Below are positions 38,585 to 50,558 of a stretch of DNA of 64,000 nt, piece by piece (positions within the stretch are counted from its first letter, which is position 1; each line of letters starts with the position of its first letter). Source of the stretch: Lepidurus packardi (taxonomy: Eukaryota; Arthropoda; Branchiopoda; Notostraca; Triopsidae). The notes below the pieces were generated by a model. The model was not told the origin of the DNA, made no database searches, and saw only the letters and a program-made list of their open reading frames with translations. The stretch spans positions 9,730,790 to 9,794,789 of the forward strand of contig JAKZAN010000002.1 of the NCBI GenBank assembly GCA_023053545.1. Direction: 5' to 3'. Both the position numbers and the translations under genes were made by a program.

Positions 38585-39853
38585 AGGTTTTAGGAGTGGT
38601 AGAGCTTAGATTAGGTGTTCCTTCCTGCATAATTCTTACGTCATTATCCATTGACGAAGAAAATGAAGGTGGAGACGCATTTTTCACTGCGTGCAGTGCA
38701 TAGTGGATGCTATTGATCTTGCTCCAACACCACTTATTATTGAACGGATTATACATCATGCCGTGCAGTAATCGTAAATTGCAGTCGTCTAAGAATATTT
38801 TGCTCCTTTTATACAGCCCAACGTTTTTTTACAGTAAATTCTTACTTCTTTCGCACCACGAGATAAGCTCTTCTGGCTTGACAAACTTGTCATGACAATG
38901 CGTACCCGCAGGCACTATCTTTAAGAGGTTCTCGGCAGCTTGAATAACACCCAAACGGGCAAGTAACGTACGATTTACAGTAGTGAAAAACAATGAGCCT
39001 CCAGGCTATGCAACAACGCTTTAAAGATTAAATATAATCGAAGGGGTGCAGCTTACTTTAATCAAAGTTGCACAGTTGTTAACAAAACATTCTGGATTAT
39101 CCACATGCTCGATAACTTCTGATGCTACTACAGCATCAAAATAGTTAGGAATTTCGTCCGTTAATTCCTCAGTAGTGCCTTGTCGATAGTTTAAAGTAGT
39201 CGACAGCTTGGGGTCTTTCGATGCATGCAGTCTAGCCACTTCCAAGATCTCTCCGACAGGATCAAGTCCTGTAACTTCGGCCCCAAGGCGTGCTAGAGCC
39301 TACAATCGACAAAGAGTTATAAATACTTTCTCAAAGATTATCCAGTAAGTTTACTTCCGAGAGGATACCACCTCCGCAACCGACATCGAGTATTTTGAAA
39401 TCTTGTAACGGAAAAGGCCCTTCTGCTACTTCATTACTTTGTTGATGGACGGATAACAATCCATCTCTAATTAAGGGAACCCTGAAAACAAAAAACGCGG
39501 TTACATCGTCATCTTATGTTCTCATCTTCATTACCTTAACGTATTCATGGAATGAAGTCCTCTTGCGAAGCCTTGTTCATCCCACCAAAAAACGGCTTGT
39601 CCCTCGAATTTGGCGGCCTCATCTAAGTTTAGGGTCGATTGAAATGACGCCGAGTTACTTTTATCCTCGGAGGTTGCTGAGCTAGAATTTAACATTGCAA
39701 TCGAAGTGAGAAAATAATTACATTAAATTAAAAATTTTACCGATTAAATTCATTCTCGCTTGCAGAATTCAGAAAGCGACTGATCACCAGAGGTCCTTTA
39801 GGGATTTCTCGTTTTATGAACCTACCAACTAAAACCCTGCGGCTCAGTTTCAT
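38574..39853 (-). CDS. COQ3: COQ3, ubiquinone biosynthesis O-methyltransferase, mitochondrial
   Basis: COQ3 performs the O-methylations in coenzyme Q synthesis at the inner mitochondrial membrane. Six exons (39741-39853, 39535-39681, 39355-39481, 39057-39299, 38846-39005, 38574-38788) give 334 residues. The N-terminus is basic with few acids (MKLSRRVLVGRFIKREIP), as in a mitochondrial targeting peptide. The SAM-binding motif LDVGCGGG is at 118-125. Further family segments are FWWDEQGFARGLHSMNTLR, VASEVIEHVDNPECF, GGSLFFTTVNRT and the C-terminal YNPFNNKWCWSKINSIHYALHA. The last 40 residues are Ser/Thr-rich and not conserved. Confidence 0.95.
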
Positions 39854-40265
39854 TCCGAAATCAAAAACTTGACAAAATCCGTAAAACAGCTGGAAGTAAG
39901 ATTAAAATACGACATAACCACGTTGCTTTGTTTGTTATAAGTTTCATTTCCCTAAGATTTGAACCCAGAATCATCACCATATTCCCAATAATTTTAATTA
40001 GCTAAATTTTAGCACTTTATTGAACTCGTTTAAGAAAAGATAGCTTATAATAGTTGAAGCTGGGTCATTTCAAAGAAAAGAGATTTTTTTAATATGTGAT
40101 TTAAAGACATTGCTTTAGATATCAGTTCAAAGTTCGCCATCAAAGGTTTACACCGGCCAATCAGGCAGCGCCGTGACGTGCGCTGTGAGTCTTGTGATTT
40201 TGGACCGGCATGTGCGAGAAACAGTTTGGGCGAGGATTTTGGCATTATTATTAAAAACCTTTAAT
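39854..40265. promoter_or_regulatory. Divergent promoter region of COQ3 and NUS1
   Basis: The two ATGs face away from each other across 412 bp, so the region must serve both genes. No TATA box stands out, as is usual for housekeeping genes. An in-frame upstream ATG for NUS1 at 40173 is possible but would add residues unlike the family. Confidence 0.4.
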
Positions 40266-41189
40266 ATGACAGAATCCTCCTTCTCGCGAATATTGTGTGC
40301 TGTTATAACCATCCTTTATAGCTTAAAGCAAAAATTGCTGTCTCTCGTAAAAGCGCTGTCATCATGGTCCATAAGCAGTTTTTCACACATTTCTGCTGCC
40401 AGCAGCTCTGATCCTCTCTCTCATTTTTATTCCCTCGGTTGTGAGTTGGAGAAGCGAAGCAAACTGCCAGAGCACATTGCTTTCATACTGTTAGAGCGCC
40501 GAATTTCGGTCCAGGATCTTGCCAGGCTTATCCAATGGTGCTCCACAGTAGGAGTACCTAACGTCAGCATTTACAACGGTTCAAGTACTATTAAAAATGC
40601 ATCAATTTACACCTAAACTCCTTGTTTTTCATCACAGAGAATCTACCCCTACATTGGAAAGAATTGTCCCTCATCCTCAACAGCTTCCCATATTACCCAG
40701 GCTTAAAGTCTCGCCCCGTCTATGAAGTCTACCACGAAGACCAAATATCACCTAAGAACATCTCAGAATCCTCACGAGTTACTCGCGTTTACCTCCTAAC
40801 CACTCGCCATGGTCGCACTTCCTTGGTAAACGTAGCCAAGTCACTTTGCCGTACGATTCCCAGCTCTGGTTACACAGTGGAATTGATTGATGCCGAATTG
40901 AGGAAACAACTGCCCATTCCCGATCCAGAACTTATGCTAAAATTCGGTTCTGCTGATGTAACACTAGGTTACCCGCCCTGGTCACTGCGGTTAACTGAGA
41001 TGCTGTATGTATTCCGTTTTCTCTCACTTTATAAACCAGAATTATTCTCTTTATTAAAAAGAAAAAAATATTCGTTTAGTAATAAGTATCATTTATAGGC
41101 GTCTTCCAAGCCATATTCAGATACAACCAGGCCGAGTTTTGGCTGCCTTGCGAGCGTATGGCAGATGCGAACAGCGATTTGGCAAGTAA
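40266..41189 (+). CDS. NUS1: NUS1/NgBR, subunit of cis-prenyltransferase (dehydrodolichyl diphosphate synthase complex)
   Basis: NUS1 pairs with DHDDS in the ER membrane to make dolichol precursors for N-glycosylation. Exons 40266-40584, 40638-41004 and 41099-41189 give 258 residues. The N-terminus is hydrophobic and membrane-associated. The conserved cis-prenyltransferase-like fold shows in KLPEHIAFILLERRISVQDL, ARLIQWCSTVGVPNVSIYN and PDPELMLKFGSADVTLGYPPW. The last residues, YGRCEQRFGK, carry the RxG motif that in this family completes the partner's active site. The first donor (after 40584) was chosen by phase and by alignment; a donor 10 bases upstream would also keep the frame. Confidence 0.93.
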
Positions 41190-41445
41190 TCACATTAAAT
41201 GTTTCCCTAGGTCAGAACAATTCAGCACTTTTTAACGCACCTGTACACTTGAAGGTAATTCAAAGGTTGCAAATTGTGAAAAACTGATTTCAGTTCGATT
41301 CTGGCTGCCGGAGATAATTGTATTGAAAGAAAAAGTACTGGAAGGCAACACATGTAAATACATTCACTTATATGAGAGCAAAAATCTAAGCGTCCTGTTA
41401 GTCTGACTTTTTGGCTTGAACTTACAACTGTACAAGTAGCTCATC

Positions 41446-44100
41446 TTACCGTCTGGAACGTCGTCTATCCCGAGACCTAGACCTTCTTTCCGGAGATCGA
41501 CTTCGCCTACTTTTGGACTTTCTATCAGAAGAACGTCGACTTTTGGATCGTTTACGCTCGCGAGAACGAGTTTTAGATCTTTTGGACTGTTTTCGATCCC
41601 GAGATTTACTCCTGGAAGCTTTACGCCCACTAGAGCGACGTTCACGACGTCGACTTGAGGGAGACCAACTGCGAGAACGTGAAGTTGAGGGAGTAGAGTC
41701 TCGCTTGCTCTTCCTTCTACGCACAAAACCACCTACAAGACCACAAAATGAGCCCCTCGTATCAAATTTCCACGTGCTTTGAGATATGGCTATCAACACA
41801 AATCAGCAACGCGAAAAGAAAGTAGAAGTTTTCCTAAAATTCATGCACCCCAGCTTAAGCTACGATGACGTGACCCCACAACATAACGTTAGGTAACAAC
41901 GAATAGAAAAACTAGGTCTTACCCTTGGAGCTGTCATTACGAATGTGACTCGCTTCTGGCTCTACCTGTATATCATTTTTAGCACCTACGCTGTGTAGAT
42001 TACGTGAAGTCGAATGACTGGATTCATTTTCTTTCAGGATCAAAGGTTTGCTCTCCACTTCTAGTTCTTCTTCAGACGACAATAATGTTTCTCCACGCAA
42101 ACGTTTCTCCCAACGCTCAAAACGAATTTCAGCTATAGCTGCTGCAGCTTCTCTTCTGTCCCACTGCGCTGCGTAATCCTTTTTCCGTCTTTCAATGCGT
42201 ACCTTTTGAAAATCATTTATATTAGTCATTAAAACATTACATTAGAAACAGTATTAGCTTACCTGTAATTCGTCATCACTCTCGGTGTCACTGCCTCTGC
42301 CACCTCCATTGACTTTGTCATCTTCGGAATCGCTACCGTATTCGCCCAAACCCAGAGTCAAGGCCTGTGATGGTTGTATAACCTTAGCTGGAGCTGGAAA
42401 GTAAATTATATAAATTATTATTTTGAGCGTTTTGTGTGGTTTGAAATGAAAATAAGAGCAAATTTGAAATTAATCCCTCAGTCTCAATAAATCATTTGGT
42501 ACCATCAGAGTATTTCTGGCAAGAAGTATGCATCACTAGGATTCATGACAAATGGGCTAATAATTGACAAAACGTACCTGCAGATTTGGCTTTGCGATAA
42601 ACTGCGAGAGCCAAGGACTGTATTTCTTCGCCTGTTACTTCCAGCAAGACTTCCGTCATGACTCTCCGTACTTTCAGCATCAATTGTTGCAAAACCTCTT
42701 CAGGAGTCATTTGGGAAACGTCAGGTACAGGCGTCGGCGTTCGAGATTTAACTGGAGGGGACTTCACGCGCGAAACTACCGGAGGTTCGTCTTCTTCACT
42801 GCTAGGCAGATTTCCTTTGTCGGATTGAGCGTCGTCATCACTGTCACTTTCCTGTAAGGTAACATTATAATTAGTAACGGAAAAATAGAATTATATGATG
42901 TCACTACTGCAAGAATTTTAAATTTGCCTCAGTCTCAATAAATCAGTTTTTGGTACTTTCATCGAATTCCACCAGTTTTTTTTTGCATCAAGGGTCAAAC
43001 GTATAACTGTACAAACTAATCAAATGAAGGTGCTTACAAATTTGCTTTTGGAAGGAGGCAGAATTATTCCATCTTTCTGAGCTTGCAAACGAAGTTGGTT
43101 CTCAGCTTCGATTTCTTGTTTTCGCTTGTCTTCTCTCGCTTGCAAAAGTATCTCGCGTTCTTCCTTCTTGTGTTTCTGTCTCTCCATTCGCTCCAAACCT
43201 TCACGAATCCAAAGTGGCAATTGCTTGCGCTTATTCGCATCTAAATTCCCGAAATATGCAATTAATTTGGCAAATAGCACCTTTATAGAACGTATTTTTA
43301 CCTAAACCTGCGGCTGCATTCTGCAGGAAAAGCACGGAATCATTCTGACTTGGTGCGCTTGGCTTCGCTCCTTGTGACGGCACAAAACTGCGTGGCAGAT
43401 GGGACGGATAAGCAGGTGCCCACTGCGTTAGAGGCGGAGTTTGGAGATTTGAAGCTGGAAAAGGGGCAAAATTTGTTGGAGGTACAGAAGACGTAGGGAA
43501 TTTGGGGAAATTTTGAGCTAAAGGAGGTCCTTGGTACGAGCTGAAATTCGTGTGAGTTGGAGGAGGAGTATGTAGATTAGGGCCTGAAAACGCTGCGAAA
43601 GTTGTTGGAGGGGGAGGTCTGCTGGGTACCGCCGTTAAAGGTCTTGGTGGGTAGTAACCCTGGCGTTGAGCTTGAACTGACGACAAACTGGAAGAATCTA
43701 ATAACATTGGCTGTCAGAATAACGCTGAATACTCCTTGGTAGCTTGGCAACTAGGTGACCAACCTTGTGAGGAAGAGGTGTAATCATCTTGGTCTTCGTC
43801 TTTAACAACTTCCATAGGAGCTTCGCCTCCGTTTATGCCACGTCCTGCATAATACGAGCTGGTTGAATGTAAAGTCGTGTTTGTACTTGTAGGCGCGACA
43901 GAACTCTGGACTTCTTTCATCTGGATCCATTGCTGTGCTAGTGTTGCCCAGTCAACTGCGAAGGAATGGCTTATTATATAGTAACCAACAGAAAGTTTAG
44001 TGCTTGTGAAACGCTACGTACTTTGGTCATGGCTTATGTTCTGATACGCCGATGCCTGCATTGGCATTGACCAGGCTTGGTTATTCTCACTTGACCACAT
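41446..44100 (-). CDS. PNISR: PNISR-like arginine/serine-rich nuclear protein
   Basis: PNISR is a splicing-associated RS protein found in nuclear speckles. Eight exons (44022-44100, 43764-43955, 43302-43697, 43038-43240, 42578-42851, 42263-42393, 41923-42202, 41446-41732) give 613 residues. The start MWSSENNQAWSMPMQA and the segment WATLAQQWIQMKEV match the family. A Pro-rich region (about 95-215) is followed by the conserved block KRKQLPLWIREGLERMERQ. A domain with SQMTPEEVLQQLMLKVRRVMTEVL follows. The last exon is an RS domain of about 95 residues made of Arg-Ser and Lys-Ser dipeptides. The vertebrate protein is longer, mainly in its RS region. Confidence 0.9.
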
Positions 44101-44820
44101 TTTTTAATAATCTATGACCAAACGCACCTAGGAAAACCCAACAAATCATACAACTTAAGGGAAAGAAAACACAAGGCAGGAAAAGTCCCGCAAGGCTGGC
44201 AACTTTTATCTTGATGTATCTCAGTCATCCGTGAATCGTCAAAGGTAAAACGAATTTATTACGTACCTATAAGCTTCTGATTACATAAAAATAGAAAGAA
44301 TTTACCGCAAAGGCATCAATTACAAAAAGATGTTATATTTTAGTAACGAATACACAAACACAGTATCAACCAACAACCAGAAACAGTCTTGTGATGTTGC
44401 GAACGATGACTCTAGATGGGGTTCTCCGAACACTAGCGACACCTTTCCGAATTTATTTACGCAGAGTGGGACTGAACGGAAGTTGCTCACATCGGTTAAA
44501 TCCAGATAAAGAACGACATGATATTATCTTTACCTTGCCACATATCCGCAAGCTTGCCTTATCTACGACGATTCTTATTTATAAAAGCTGACTTTAGATA
44601 TATCGAAATACTGTTTAGCGAGGTCTTGTAATAAATTACATTGCTTTAGAATAAAGCTCAGTCGCTTTCGAATAAAGCTATCATAGTTTTGACCTATATT
44701 GTACAGAACGTAACTTATCGTACGGCGCACACAAGACGCTCGTAAATAAAAACGCTAACAGGTAATAGCGCTAGCATGAGAAGTCATGAATACACCTACA
44801 TATTACTTCACTTCATATTT
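44101..44820. other. Intergenic between PNISR and SUCLA2
   Basis: The PNISR promoter lies on the low side and the SUCLA2 3' flank on the high side. Two near-identical 16-base imperfect palindromes (gctttagaataaagct at 44643 and gctttcgaataaagct at 44664) lie 21 bases apart. No exon was recognised. Confidence 0.45.
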
Positions 44821-46712
44821 TTACAACGGGATTTCGAATTGGATATCCAGTTTAGCTGACCTGGCCAAACTCACAATGTTGGACAACTTGACAGCCAAGC
44901 GTGCTGCATCGTCGAGATTGTCACAGGGCAAAATCTTCAAGCCAGAATTGGCAATCAAGACTTTAGCTTCATCCACATTAGTGCCCTAGAAAAAAAGGAA
45001 GTAATTTAATAAACTCAAAAAAGCTTCTTTGTCACCTGCAGCCGACAAACGATGGGCACTTTCAATTGCAATTCTTCGGCTGCCAAGATAATACCTTCGG
45101 CAATAACATCGCATCGCATGATTCCTCCAAAGATATTAACCAGAATAGCGTGACACTTCATAAATACAAAACTTTAGTACATGCTGCGTTTTTAAACACA
45201 AGCTACGCATACTTTTGGATCGGCAGTAATAATCTTAAATGCGTCTTTAACCTGAGCAGCAGTAGCTCCGCCCCCTACATCTAAGAAATTGGCAGGATTT
45301 CCACCATGCAACTTGATTATGTCCATGGTAGCCATAGCCAACCCAGCACCGTTAACCAAACATCCAATATCGCCTTTACGAAGCAAAATGATCTGCATTA
45401 GGTAAATTGTAAAAACGAATATAAATTACCATCTAAAGCAATGTAGTTCAAGTTAGAGCGAGCAGCCTCCACTTCTCTTTCGTCTTCCTGGCTCCAATCC
45501 CGAAAAGAGAAGACTTTTGATTGGCGGAATTCGGCATTATCATCGAAACGCATTTTCGCGTCCAGACTCAAAACTATGCAAGAATCATTATTCTCTTTTC
45601 TTTTAAAAGTTAATTAAAAACTTGTTACGTTTGCCAGACGTATCTTCGGCTAAAGGATTGACTTCAATAAGTAGGGCATCGTATTTAATAAAGAGTTCAT
45701 AAATCCGTTGGAAAATAGCTACAGCTTCTTCTTTCTGTTTTCCTGTCATGTGCATAGCATCGGCTACACGTTCGGCTTGTTCTTTGGTTAAGCCTATGGT
45801 TATGTCCACTGGTTCTTTAATAATCGCACTGGGATTCTCTACAGCTACTTCTTCGATGTTTACTCCTCCGTGCGAAGAAGCAATAATGACCGGCCCCTAA
45901 TTAAATGCGTTTTTTAGTATTCTAGAGCGCGCGCATGACTTCGTTACGTACTGCGAAGGCTCGTTCTAGCATCACAGCAAAATAATACTCTTTCCGGGGA
46001 TAAGAACGCTCGGCAATCATGACTGCATTGCATATCCGGCCTTTTTCGCCCGTTTGCTTCGTAATCAGGATATCTCCTATCATTTTACTCGCAACTTCAG
46101 CGGCTTCTTCGGGCCTAAAAATAATTTTTTTACAAACTTAATATTTAAGAAATCATGAAAATTTACGAGAAAACCGCTTTAACGCCGCCTTTTAAACCGC
46201 CCTTGAATTGGCCTTTGCCTCGTCCGCCAGTCAACACTTGCGCCTTGACCACCATATCCAGTGAATCCAAATCTTTGGCTACTTTTATAGCTTCATCTTT
46301 AGATTTAACTACTCCAAATTTGGGCACCGGGATCTGGCCTTCCGATAAAAGTGTGTAGCTGACATATTCATGGACATTCAAGTTTCGTTTCTGCTCCTTC
46401 TGAGGATTCTTAGTGGCGGCAATACCCAACACCTAGATAAATACAAAAAAACGATTCTCAATTGCTATAATATAAGTACAATAAAAATATAAACCATTTC
46501 ATAAAAAATACACAAAAAGGGCTAAAAATAGCTGAGCTAAGCATAGGCTGTTTCTTCAGCCGGAAAAAACTAAAACTACTACCGAATGAATTAAATTTTA
46601 GGTAAAAAATAGTTATTCATTAAGAAAGTATTATTTATAAACTTACGCGGGGGCCTCCAATGGCCGAGAATTTGTCAAAAACTTGGAAACTTCGCTGCAG
46701 CATTTTGGCCAT
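44821..46712 (-). CDS. SUCLA2: Succinyl-CoA ligase (ADP-forming) beta subunit, mitochondrial
   Basis: With the alpha subunit it converts succinyl-CoA plus ADP and phosphate to succinate plus ATP in the TCA cycle. Eight exons (46647-46712, 46167-46432, 45952-46114, 45629-45896, 45430-45573, 45213-45373, 45036-45155, 44821-44985) give 450 residues. The first exon encodes a basic mitochondrial presequence. The ATP-grasp domain shows [12 protein letters not shown] and [11 protein letters not shown]. The CoA-ligase domain shows [21 protein letters not shown] and [13 protein letters not shown]. The segment [16 protein letters not shown] and [11 protein letters not shown] fit the ATP-specific (SUCLA2) rather than the GTP-specific (SUCLG2) form. 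Confidence 0.95.
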
Positions 46713-46943
46713 TTTCTGCCTTTTTTGTTTACGCTGAATCTTAAGAACGCTAGAGGGCGAAATTTGGTTGCTACGCAAAACCTTTTGACTACTAACTTGT
46801 CATTTAACCGTGTGTGGCTCTCGCGTATTGTTGACGTGTCGTTCATTACTAGCCCGTGTACTGGTTACGGGGCAAAAACTATTATTATTTTGTAGCCAAA
46901 AGGCTTCTTTTCTGATTAAACTTTGACACCCCCAACAATAAAA
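46713..46943. promoter_or_regulatory. Compact divergent promoter of SUCLA2 and TM9SF2
   Basis: Only 231 bp separate the two opposed ATGs, so the region probably acts as a bidirectional promoter. No TATA box is evident on either strand. Confidence 0.45.
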
Positions 46944-49694
46944 ATGAAACGTAGCTGGTGTGTGTTCACAATTTTAGTTTGGCTGGCTTCATCCCACGCA
47001 TTTTATCTACCTGGGCTGGCACCCGTAAATTATTGTACAAAAGCGAAGGAAACGGACACATGCAAGGTGAACTTCAAATCTTCAAACTTCTCTTGGCTAG
47101 AAATTAATCTTTTATTTTACAGTCCGCAATACAAGTATACGTGAACCGTTTGAATTCCGAAGAATCCATCATCCCTTATGAATATAACCAGTAAATTACA
47201 TGATTTATTTGTAAGAAAAATCTGATGACACTTTTGGTTAGTTTTGATTTCTGTTCCGATTCCAACGAAACCTCTCCTGTCGAAAACTTAGGCCAAGTTG
47301 TCTTTGGAGAGAGAATTAGAAGTTCTCCTTATAAAGTAAATGCGTACACAGTTCTTAAGCAGAGGTTGTAATGATGTAAAATCACTAGCTTGGATTCAGA
47401 GAGACGAAAGAATGCGCTGTAGCTTGTACCAAGCGTTATACTGCCGGGGAAGCTGCTGCACTCAAGAAACTCACGTTGCTGCAGAAGGGAATGTCCCTTA
47501 ATTATCAGCATCATTGGATCGTTGGTAATTTTGTTAATCTTCGCTCCCATATAGCTTGATTACGACGATTCTTTTATAGATAATATGCCCGTCACATGGT
47601 GTTATTCCGTTGAAGAGTACAAGCAGTATTGCAGCACCGGATTTCCTATGGGCTGCTATGTGGATTCACAAGGAAAGCCGCACGATGCGTGTGTTATCAG
47701 CGTACTGAATCATCCTCTATGATAATGCCTTTTCCCTAATTGGCTGTTCCATTTTCAGAAAGCTTATGGCACCCCTGATACATATTACATCTTCAATCAT
47801 GTGGATTTGACTATCACGTACCACAGTGGAGCTGGCGAATCATGGGGCGAGAGTTTTGGCAATGAAGGAGGCCGCATTATCTGTAAGTTATCCTATTTCT
47901 TAAACCTGGACAAGAAATAATGTCTTTTTTCTACTCTAGCTGTCAAGGTTGAGCCCCGTTCTATCAAACATGATCCTAGCTCGCCTAATTGCGCCAAAGA
48001 AGTTGAGCCCATGGCTATTCCTGCAAGGTTGTTAAGCGGGAATGAGAAAATGCAGATTACCTACACGTATTCATACATATTTAAGGTTGGAACAGGGTTC
48101 GCAATTTGTAAAAAGTTGTTGTACTAATTTGGGGACATTCAGGAAGATAATACCATCAAGTGGTCTTCCCGATGGGATTACATTCTCGAGTCGGTCCCTA
48201 ATGCCAACATTCAATGGTTCAGCATTCTCAATTCTCTTGTGATTGTCCTCTTCTTATCCGGCATGGTGGCCATGATTATGCTACGCACACTCCACAAAGA
48301 CATTGCTCGCTATAACCAGGTATTTATTTTTTCAATATTGAATTACTAATAATTTTTTCCTTTTTCCAAAAATGTTTACAGATTGATTCCGGGGAAGACG
48401 CACAAGAAGAATTTGGTTGGAAATTGGTACATGGGGACGTATTTCGTCCTCCTCGCAAAGGCATGCTGTTGTCCGTGTTTTTGGGATCTGGAACTCAAGT
48501 TTTGGTTATGAGTGTAATCACATTGGGTACATTTTACTTCTAAACTATTAGAAACTGAGCTTGGGTTAATTTTTTCTATTTATTTTATTATAGTATTTGC
48601 CTGTCTGGGATTCTTGTCTCCAGCCAATCGCGGATCACTAATGACCTGCGCCTTGGTTTTGTTCGTTTGCTTGGGAACGCCTGCGGGCTACGTAGCTGCC
48701 CGCGTTTACAAGAGTTTTGGAGGAGAACGTTGGAAATTGAATGTACTTTTAACATCAATGCTTTGCCCAGGGTAAACGCCAGTTTTCTCCTACTTTTTTA
48801 CTCATTGTTATTTTTTTAGTGTTGTGTTTGGCATTTTCTTCGTACTAAATATGGTCTTGTGGAGCCAGAGTAGTAGCGCAACTGTGCCTTTTATCACTTT
48901 GCTGGCTTTATTGGCGCTCTGGTTCTGTATATCAGTTCCGTTGACTTTCGTAGGCGCCTTTTTTGGTTTCAGGAAGAGGGTAAATTTTTAAAACGGCATG
49001 TTTACTTTTGGATTTAATTGGGATTTTTTATGTCAGCCTATTGAGCATCCAGTCAGAACTAACCAGATTCCGCGTCAAATTCCAGACCAGAGCATTTATA
49101 CACAACCCGTACCTGGAATCGTCATGGGTGGAATCCTGCCATTTGGTTGTATTTTCATCCAACTGTTTTTTATCCTCAATTCAATCTGGTCCAACCAAAT
49201 GTACTACATGTTTGGCTTTCTTTTCCTCGTATTCATCATCCTTGTGATCACATGCTCCGAAACGACCATTCTGCTCTGTTACTTCCACTTATGTGCGGAG
49301 GTATAATTATGCAGGTCTGTCTTGGAAGCATTTAATGTCTGTTTTTGCTAGGATTATCACTGGTGGTGGCGCAGCTTTTTGACGAGTGGCTTTACAGCCT
49401 TTTACTTGTTCATTTACTGCGTTCATTATTTCATAACGAAGCTCAATATCGAAGACGCAACTTCAACCTTTTTATACTTTGGATATACCGTCATTATGGT
49501 GTTCCTCTTTTTCTTGCTAACAGGTAAGACCAGTTTTATTGTTTTATATGTGGAATTGTGTCTGATTATATTTCTTTTATTGTTATCTTACTCATTTATG
49601 TGCTTAAACGTTGGAAATTTTTCTAGGTACCATTGGATTCTTCGCTTGCTTTTGGTTCGTGAGGAAGATTTACAGTGTGGTCAAAGTCGATTAA
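46944..49694 (+). CDS. TM9SF2: TM9SF2, transmembrane 9 superfamily (nonaspanin) protein
   Basis: Nonaspanins are Golgi/endosomal membrane proteins with nine helices, linked to protein sorting and glycosylation. Fourteen exons run from 46944-47066 to 49627-49694 (others start at 47123, 47242, 47389, 47580, 47759, 47940, 48143, 48382, 48594, 48820, 49037 and 49352), giving 658 residues. A signal peptide precedes [12 protein letters not shown], the mature start typical of TM9SF2. The luminal domain includes [10 protein letters not shown] and [16 protein letters not shown]. After [20 protein letters not shown] come eight further helices. The extreme C-terminus SVVKVD keeps the family's KxD sorting signal. 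The exon 7 donor (gttgga at 48086) is weak but forced by phase. Confidence 0.95.
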
Positions 49695-50558
49695 AGCAGA
49701 GTTGTGGCGATGGATAGGGGTTCTTTAATTCCTGTCTAATGAGTTAAAAAAAGCCATTTTTTTGTACGTTTTAGACTAGGTAAGCCTTGGTCTGCCTTTT
49801 CACTCTTTCCGTTTATATTATGTTTGATTTTCCTAAGTGTGTAACGTCCGTAATCAGAATAGTCCAACGACGAACAGATATTGCACGTGTAGTGCACGCG
49901 TTAAATAAAGGTGTGCTTTCGGCACACTTTGTACGAATATAAATAATTAACTGGAGTGAGATGCCTTCATTATTCTTGGATATATAAGCCGCGTTTTGTT
50001 TTAAGGAAAATTTTAAGTCGACTTAAAAATCTGCTTCAAGACTTGCGCTTGTAAGCGTTCGAGATGGATAAACTTCTGGCTTATAAGTGTTTTATTTAGC
50101 TAGTCGACTTAGACTTTGAAAGTCGACGTTGCTCTGGTCTCAAGTTAGGCAAGTCTATAACGGGCACTCGTGTGCCCAAACTTTGCCCCGCCCCTTTATA
50201 CTATTGCGTATGTGTTTACTAGACGAATGCCTAAAATTAGGAGTTTTTTAAAAAAGTACTGTAATTTTAACACGTTTTAATGTGTTTCAATACAGTAACA
50301 TGTATGGTTACTGCGTATCTGTTTGCTAAAAAAGTGAAGACAGCAATATGGCGTATATTTTCAGAAGCAACCGCCCCATGGGTGGAGCAACTTTAAACTA
50401 TAATGCTTATAACCGTTCGTTTTGGACCCAAAGACTTTCCAAGTCGACTTCAGTAAACTTTCAAAGTTTAGACTAAAAGGAACGCTTATAAGCATAAGTC
50501 TATGAAGTTGGGCTAATCTAAGTTTAAATGGAGAGTAAAAAATGCACGCGGCTATAGT
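49695..50558. other. Convergent 3' flanks of TM9SF2 and DYNLT2B, with inverted repeat
   Basis: A polyadenylation-like aataaag near 49914 is followed by a small hairpin (gtgtgc-tttcg-gcacac), suggesting the TM9SF2 3' end. The rest is occupied by a diverged inverted repeat with arms near 50013-50130 and 50436-50520, listed separately. No coding exon is present. Confidence 0.45.
50013..50520. repeat. Diverged inverted repeat, possible foldback element
   Basis: The left arm reads cttcaagacttgcgcttgta then agcgttcg; the reverse complement of the right arm reads cttcatagacttatgcttat then aagcgttc. Both arms also carry agtcgactta-like motifs and ctttgaaagt. Roughly three quarters of aligned positions match. 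There are no clear target duplications, so calling it a transposon is an inference. Confidence 0.4.

Noticed and set aside
40173-40265. Upstream in-frame start for NUS1
   Set aside because: The 31 added residues do not resemble the family N-terminus; the ATG at 40266 gives the expected hydrophobic start. Not excluded.
49914-49935. Histone-type 3' stem-loop
   Set aside because: The hairpin gtgtgc/gcacac does not match the histone consensus and lies near the TM9SF2 3' end, which is not a histone gene.
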